Shown in pieces: positions 63,801 through 64,000 of a stretch of DNA of 64,000 nucleotides. The translations under genes were made by a program, and so were the position numbers. Position 1 is the stretch's first letter. Every line of letters begins with the position of its first letter. The notes under the pieces are model-generated. The model saw only the letters and a program-made list of their open reading frames with translations. It was not told the DNA's origin and ran no database searches. This DNA is from Castor canadensis (Eukaryota > Chordata > Mammalia > Rodentia > Castoridae): assembly GCF_047511655.1 (NCBI RefSeq), contig NC_133390.1, forward strand, positions 158,035,583-158,099,582. Reading direction: 5' to 3'.

Positions 63801-64000
63801 AGACAATGAGTATACAAAAATCTAAGCCATTGAAGGAATTAAGGCTTTAAGGACAACAATAAATCTGACATCAACCACTCACCTTTCTTCCTACTATCCT
63901 CTTCATCAGCTTCTACATCTTTGTCCTCAGTTGGTTCTGGCTCCACTTCTTTTGTTTCTGAGGGCTGGGTTTCTTCTGTCTGGGCATCCCCTTCCTCATC
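51690..64000 (-). CDS. EIF2S2: EIF2S2, translation initiation factor eIF2 subunit beta (N-terminus beyond window)
   Basis: eIF2-beta is part of the eIF2 heterotrimer that carries initiator Met-tRNA to the 40S ribosome. Joining, on the - strand, 64000-63883, 62441-62338, 59412-59277, 58564-58464, 57852-57704, 55384-55328, 52523-52438 and 51865-51690 gives 308 codons plus TAA with GT-AG introns throughout. Seen: an acidic N-terminal region; two poly-lysine blocks (second and third K-boxes, which bind eIF5 and the eIF2B epsilon subunit); the conserved core with [13 protein letters not shown] and [18 protein letters not shown]; and a C-terminal C4 zinc finger (CHTC...CETC). The human protein is 333 residues (from memory); 308 here implies 25 missing, including the start and first K-box beyond 64000. 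No disabling change was seen. Confidence 0.97.
52438..52523 (-). CDS. EIF2S2: EIF2S2 exon (end of core)
   Basis: The acceptor is tttctttcatag and the donor gtaagt. It encodes [17 protein letters not shown] and ENVLRRYI. An ORF that reads on past the donor (KFVIS...) is intron read-through. Confidence 0.95.
52651..52776 (-). mobile_element. B1-like SINE monomer
   Basis: ttttgagacatgatcacactatgtagc...cagcctccccagtgttgagatgctgggattaccggc; it lies next to the three-part copy at 52789. Confidence 0.75.
52789..53093 (-). mobile_element. Three-part SINE (B1-B1-ID), older copy
   Basis: On the - strand a B1 unit ends gtttgcaagacttcatctcaacc, then a second B1 unit and a damaged ID unit follow. The unit junction matches the copies at 28833 and 61333. 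The flanking repeat (ctcaaaattcatt against ctcaaactttatt) is weak. It lies in an EIF2S2 intron. Confidence 0.7.
53373..53640 (+). mobile_element. SINE pair (B1, then classical ID)
   Basis: A B1-like unit (gccaggtgcaaaggtgcgcacttgcaattcc...) at 53373-53500 and an ID-like unit (gagctgggagtgtggtagaatgcttgcc...) at about 53557-53640 with a poly-A tail. Confidence 0.7.
54313..54392 (-). mobile_element. ID-like SINE
   Basis: Poly-T, then gagctcagcgcctcacacttgcaaagcaggcac...ctccaccagccc, the reverse of the ID unit. Confidence 0.72.
54492..54578 (+). pseudogene. 5S rRNA retropseudogene, 3'-truncated
   Basis: ctatggccatacc...cccatctcatctgacctcagaagctaagcagg...ggttagtacttggatggga follows about the first 85 nt of 5S rRNA with scattered changes. 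It lies between ctcaagctcc (54482-54491) and ctcaaactcc (54579-54588), so it probably inserted as a tailless truncated copy. It lies in an EIF2S2 intron; a MIR-like relic follows. Confidence 0.88.
54589..54790 (+). repeat. MIR-like relic next to the 5S pseudogene
   Basis: tttagccatgtgacctagaccttc...gttgtaaagattaaatgagatggtacc...acaggtgctcactatgtg. Its upstream part was probably displaced by the 5S insertion. Confidence 0.55.
55328..55384 (-). CDS. EIF2S2: EIF2S2 57-nt exon
   Basis: This small exon has acceptor ttttttttag and donor gtaaga and encodes [18 protein letters not shown]. It is too short for an ORF scan and was found from splice sites and phase. Confidence 0.94.
55890..56120 (+). 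mobile_element. B1-dID dimeric SINE
   Basis: gggccaggcatgatggttcgtacctataatcccag..., then agggctggaggtatgtgtgtggttcaag... and poly-A. Confidence 0.8.
56404..56492 (-). mobile_element. ID-like SINE inserted in an old L1 relic
   Basis: A reverse ID unit (cactggggtttgaagtcagggcctcatg...) splits L1-like sequence; aaaatacc is found on both sides. Confidence 0.75.
56585..56700 (-). mobile_element. B1-like SINE monomer
   Basis: aaatagagtctcgctgtataacccatgctggc...gtgctaggactatagacatgctccaccatgcccagc. Confidence 0.72.
57704..57852 (-). CDS. EIF2S2: EIF2S2 exon (core domain)
   Basis: The acceptor is gtccttacag and the donor gtaagt. It starts [13 protein letters not shown] and ends FVNFTDICK plus two bases of a Leu codon. 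This is the most conserved part of the family, shared with archaeal aIF2-beta. Confidence 0.96.
58464..58564 (-). CDS. EIF2S2: EIF2S2 exon (linker to core)
   Basis: The acceptor is gttatctgtag and the donor gtgaga. It encodes an acidic linker and [15 protein letters not shown], the lead-in to the core domain. Confidence 0.95.
59277..59412 (-). CDS. EIF2S2: EIF2S2 exon with third lysine block
   Basis: The acceptor is tttcttag and the donor gtaata. It reads [17 protein letters not shown], then LGN with six lysines (third K-box) and [14 protein letters not shown]. Confidence 0.95.
60534..60612 (+). mobile_element. ID-like SINE, 5'-truncated
   Basis: agagtgccggctttgcaagtgtgaaacaccgagttcaaaccccaattctgc with a (caaaa)/(caa) tail. 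Confidence 0.65.
61333..61626 (+). mobile_element. Three-part SINE (B1-B1-ID) with 17-bp duplications
   Basis: First B1 unit 61333 to about 61430, with gcaaagttagcaagaccccacctc; second B1 unit from about 61436; shortened ID unit from about 61565. Flanks 61316-61332 and 61627-61643 (aaaatggtagYtctagg) match at 16 of 17 positions. It lies in the EIF2S2 intron between 59413 and 62337. Confidence 0.8.
61805..61917 (+). mobile_element. ID-like SINE with 11-bp duplications
   Basis: agctggagtgtggcacaagtggtaagag... with a long A-rich tail; taagagaactc flanks it at 61794-61804 and 61918-61928. Confidence 0.82.
62338..62441 (-). CDS. EIF2S2: EIF2S2 exon with second lysine block
   Basis: The acceptor is tttttag and the donor gtagta. 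It encodes [11 protein letters not shown] followed by a lysine run (second K-box) and [13 protein letters not shown]. Confidence 0.95.
62999..63095 (+). mobile_element. ID-like SINE (classical)
   Basis: cagctggcaaaatggttcagtggtacagtgcttgcctagcatgtataaggccctgggttcaatctctagccc with an A-rich tail. Confidence 0.75.
63883..64000 (-). CDS. EIF2S2: EIF2S2 exon (partial, acidic N-terminal region)
   Basis: The donor is gtgagt. The visible 39 codons plus one base read [15 protein letters not shown] and on to SRKK. The exon is cut by the end of the window, so its 5' boundary is unknown. Confidence 0.94.

Overview
The window is a piece of a mammalian nuclear genome, almost certainly from a rodent. It holds two split genes with canonical GT-AG introns and a dense load of retroelements. 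The short repeats are mostly B1-like (7SL-derived) units joined to ID-like (tRNA-derived) units, the B1-dID type known from non-murid rodents. A beaver-like (castorid) source is my guess from repeat style alone; the species is not shown by the sequence.

Host genes. RALY runs on the + strand: coding exons 31054-37468, a 3'-UTR exon ending near 38728, 295 codons, intact. EIF2S2 runs on the - strand: stop at 51690, eight coding exons, cut by the window end at 64000. It is intact and lacks only the first ~25 residues. The genes converge tail to tail across an ~11.6 kb repeat-rich gap. The order RALY-EIF2S2 matches the mammalian agouti (ASIP) neighbourhood. RALY's non-coding 5' exons are not recognisable, so positions 1-31053 most likely lie in its 5'-UTR intron or 5' flank.

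Mobile elements in the RALY 5' part. (1) A full-length LINE-1 on the - strand (6139-13088) lies between exact 13-bp target-site duplications. It has an open ORF1, an ORF2 broken by two frameshifts, and a CpG-rich 5' UTR facing the RALY exons. (2) A gammaretrovirus-type provirus on the + strand (19475-27884) lies between 4-bp CTAT duplications. Its gag, pro-pol and env are recognisable but broken. Its 5' LTR matches the 3' LTR at 353 of 357 positions, then stops: the rest of R-U5 and any recognisable primer-binding site are missing.

Other content: a 5'-truncated LINE-1 (about 41948-42740), a U6 snRNA retropseudogene with a non-U6 tail, a truncated 5S rRNA retropseudogene, many dimeric and monomeric SINEs, old MIR and L1 relics, and microsatellites. 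Four SINE copies have a three-part B1-B1-ID structure. Two or three of them sit between clear target-site duplications, which suggests a trimeric SINE lineage. I saw no CRISPR array, operon or other prokaryotic system. The novelty here lies in the retroelements.
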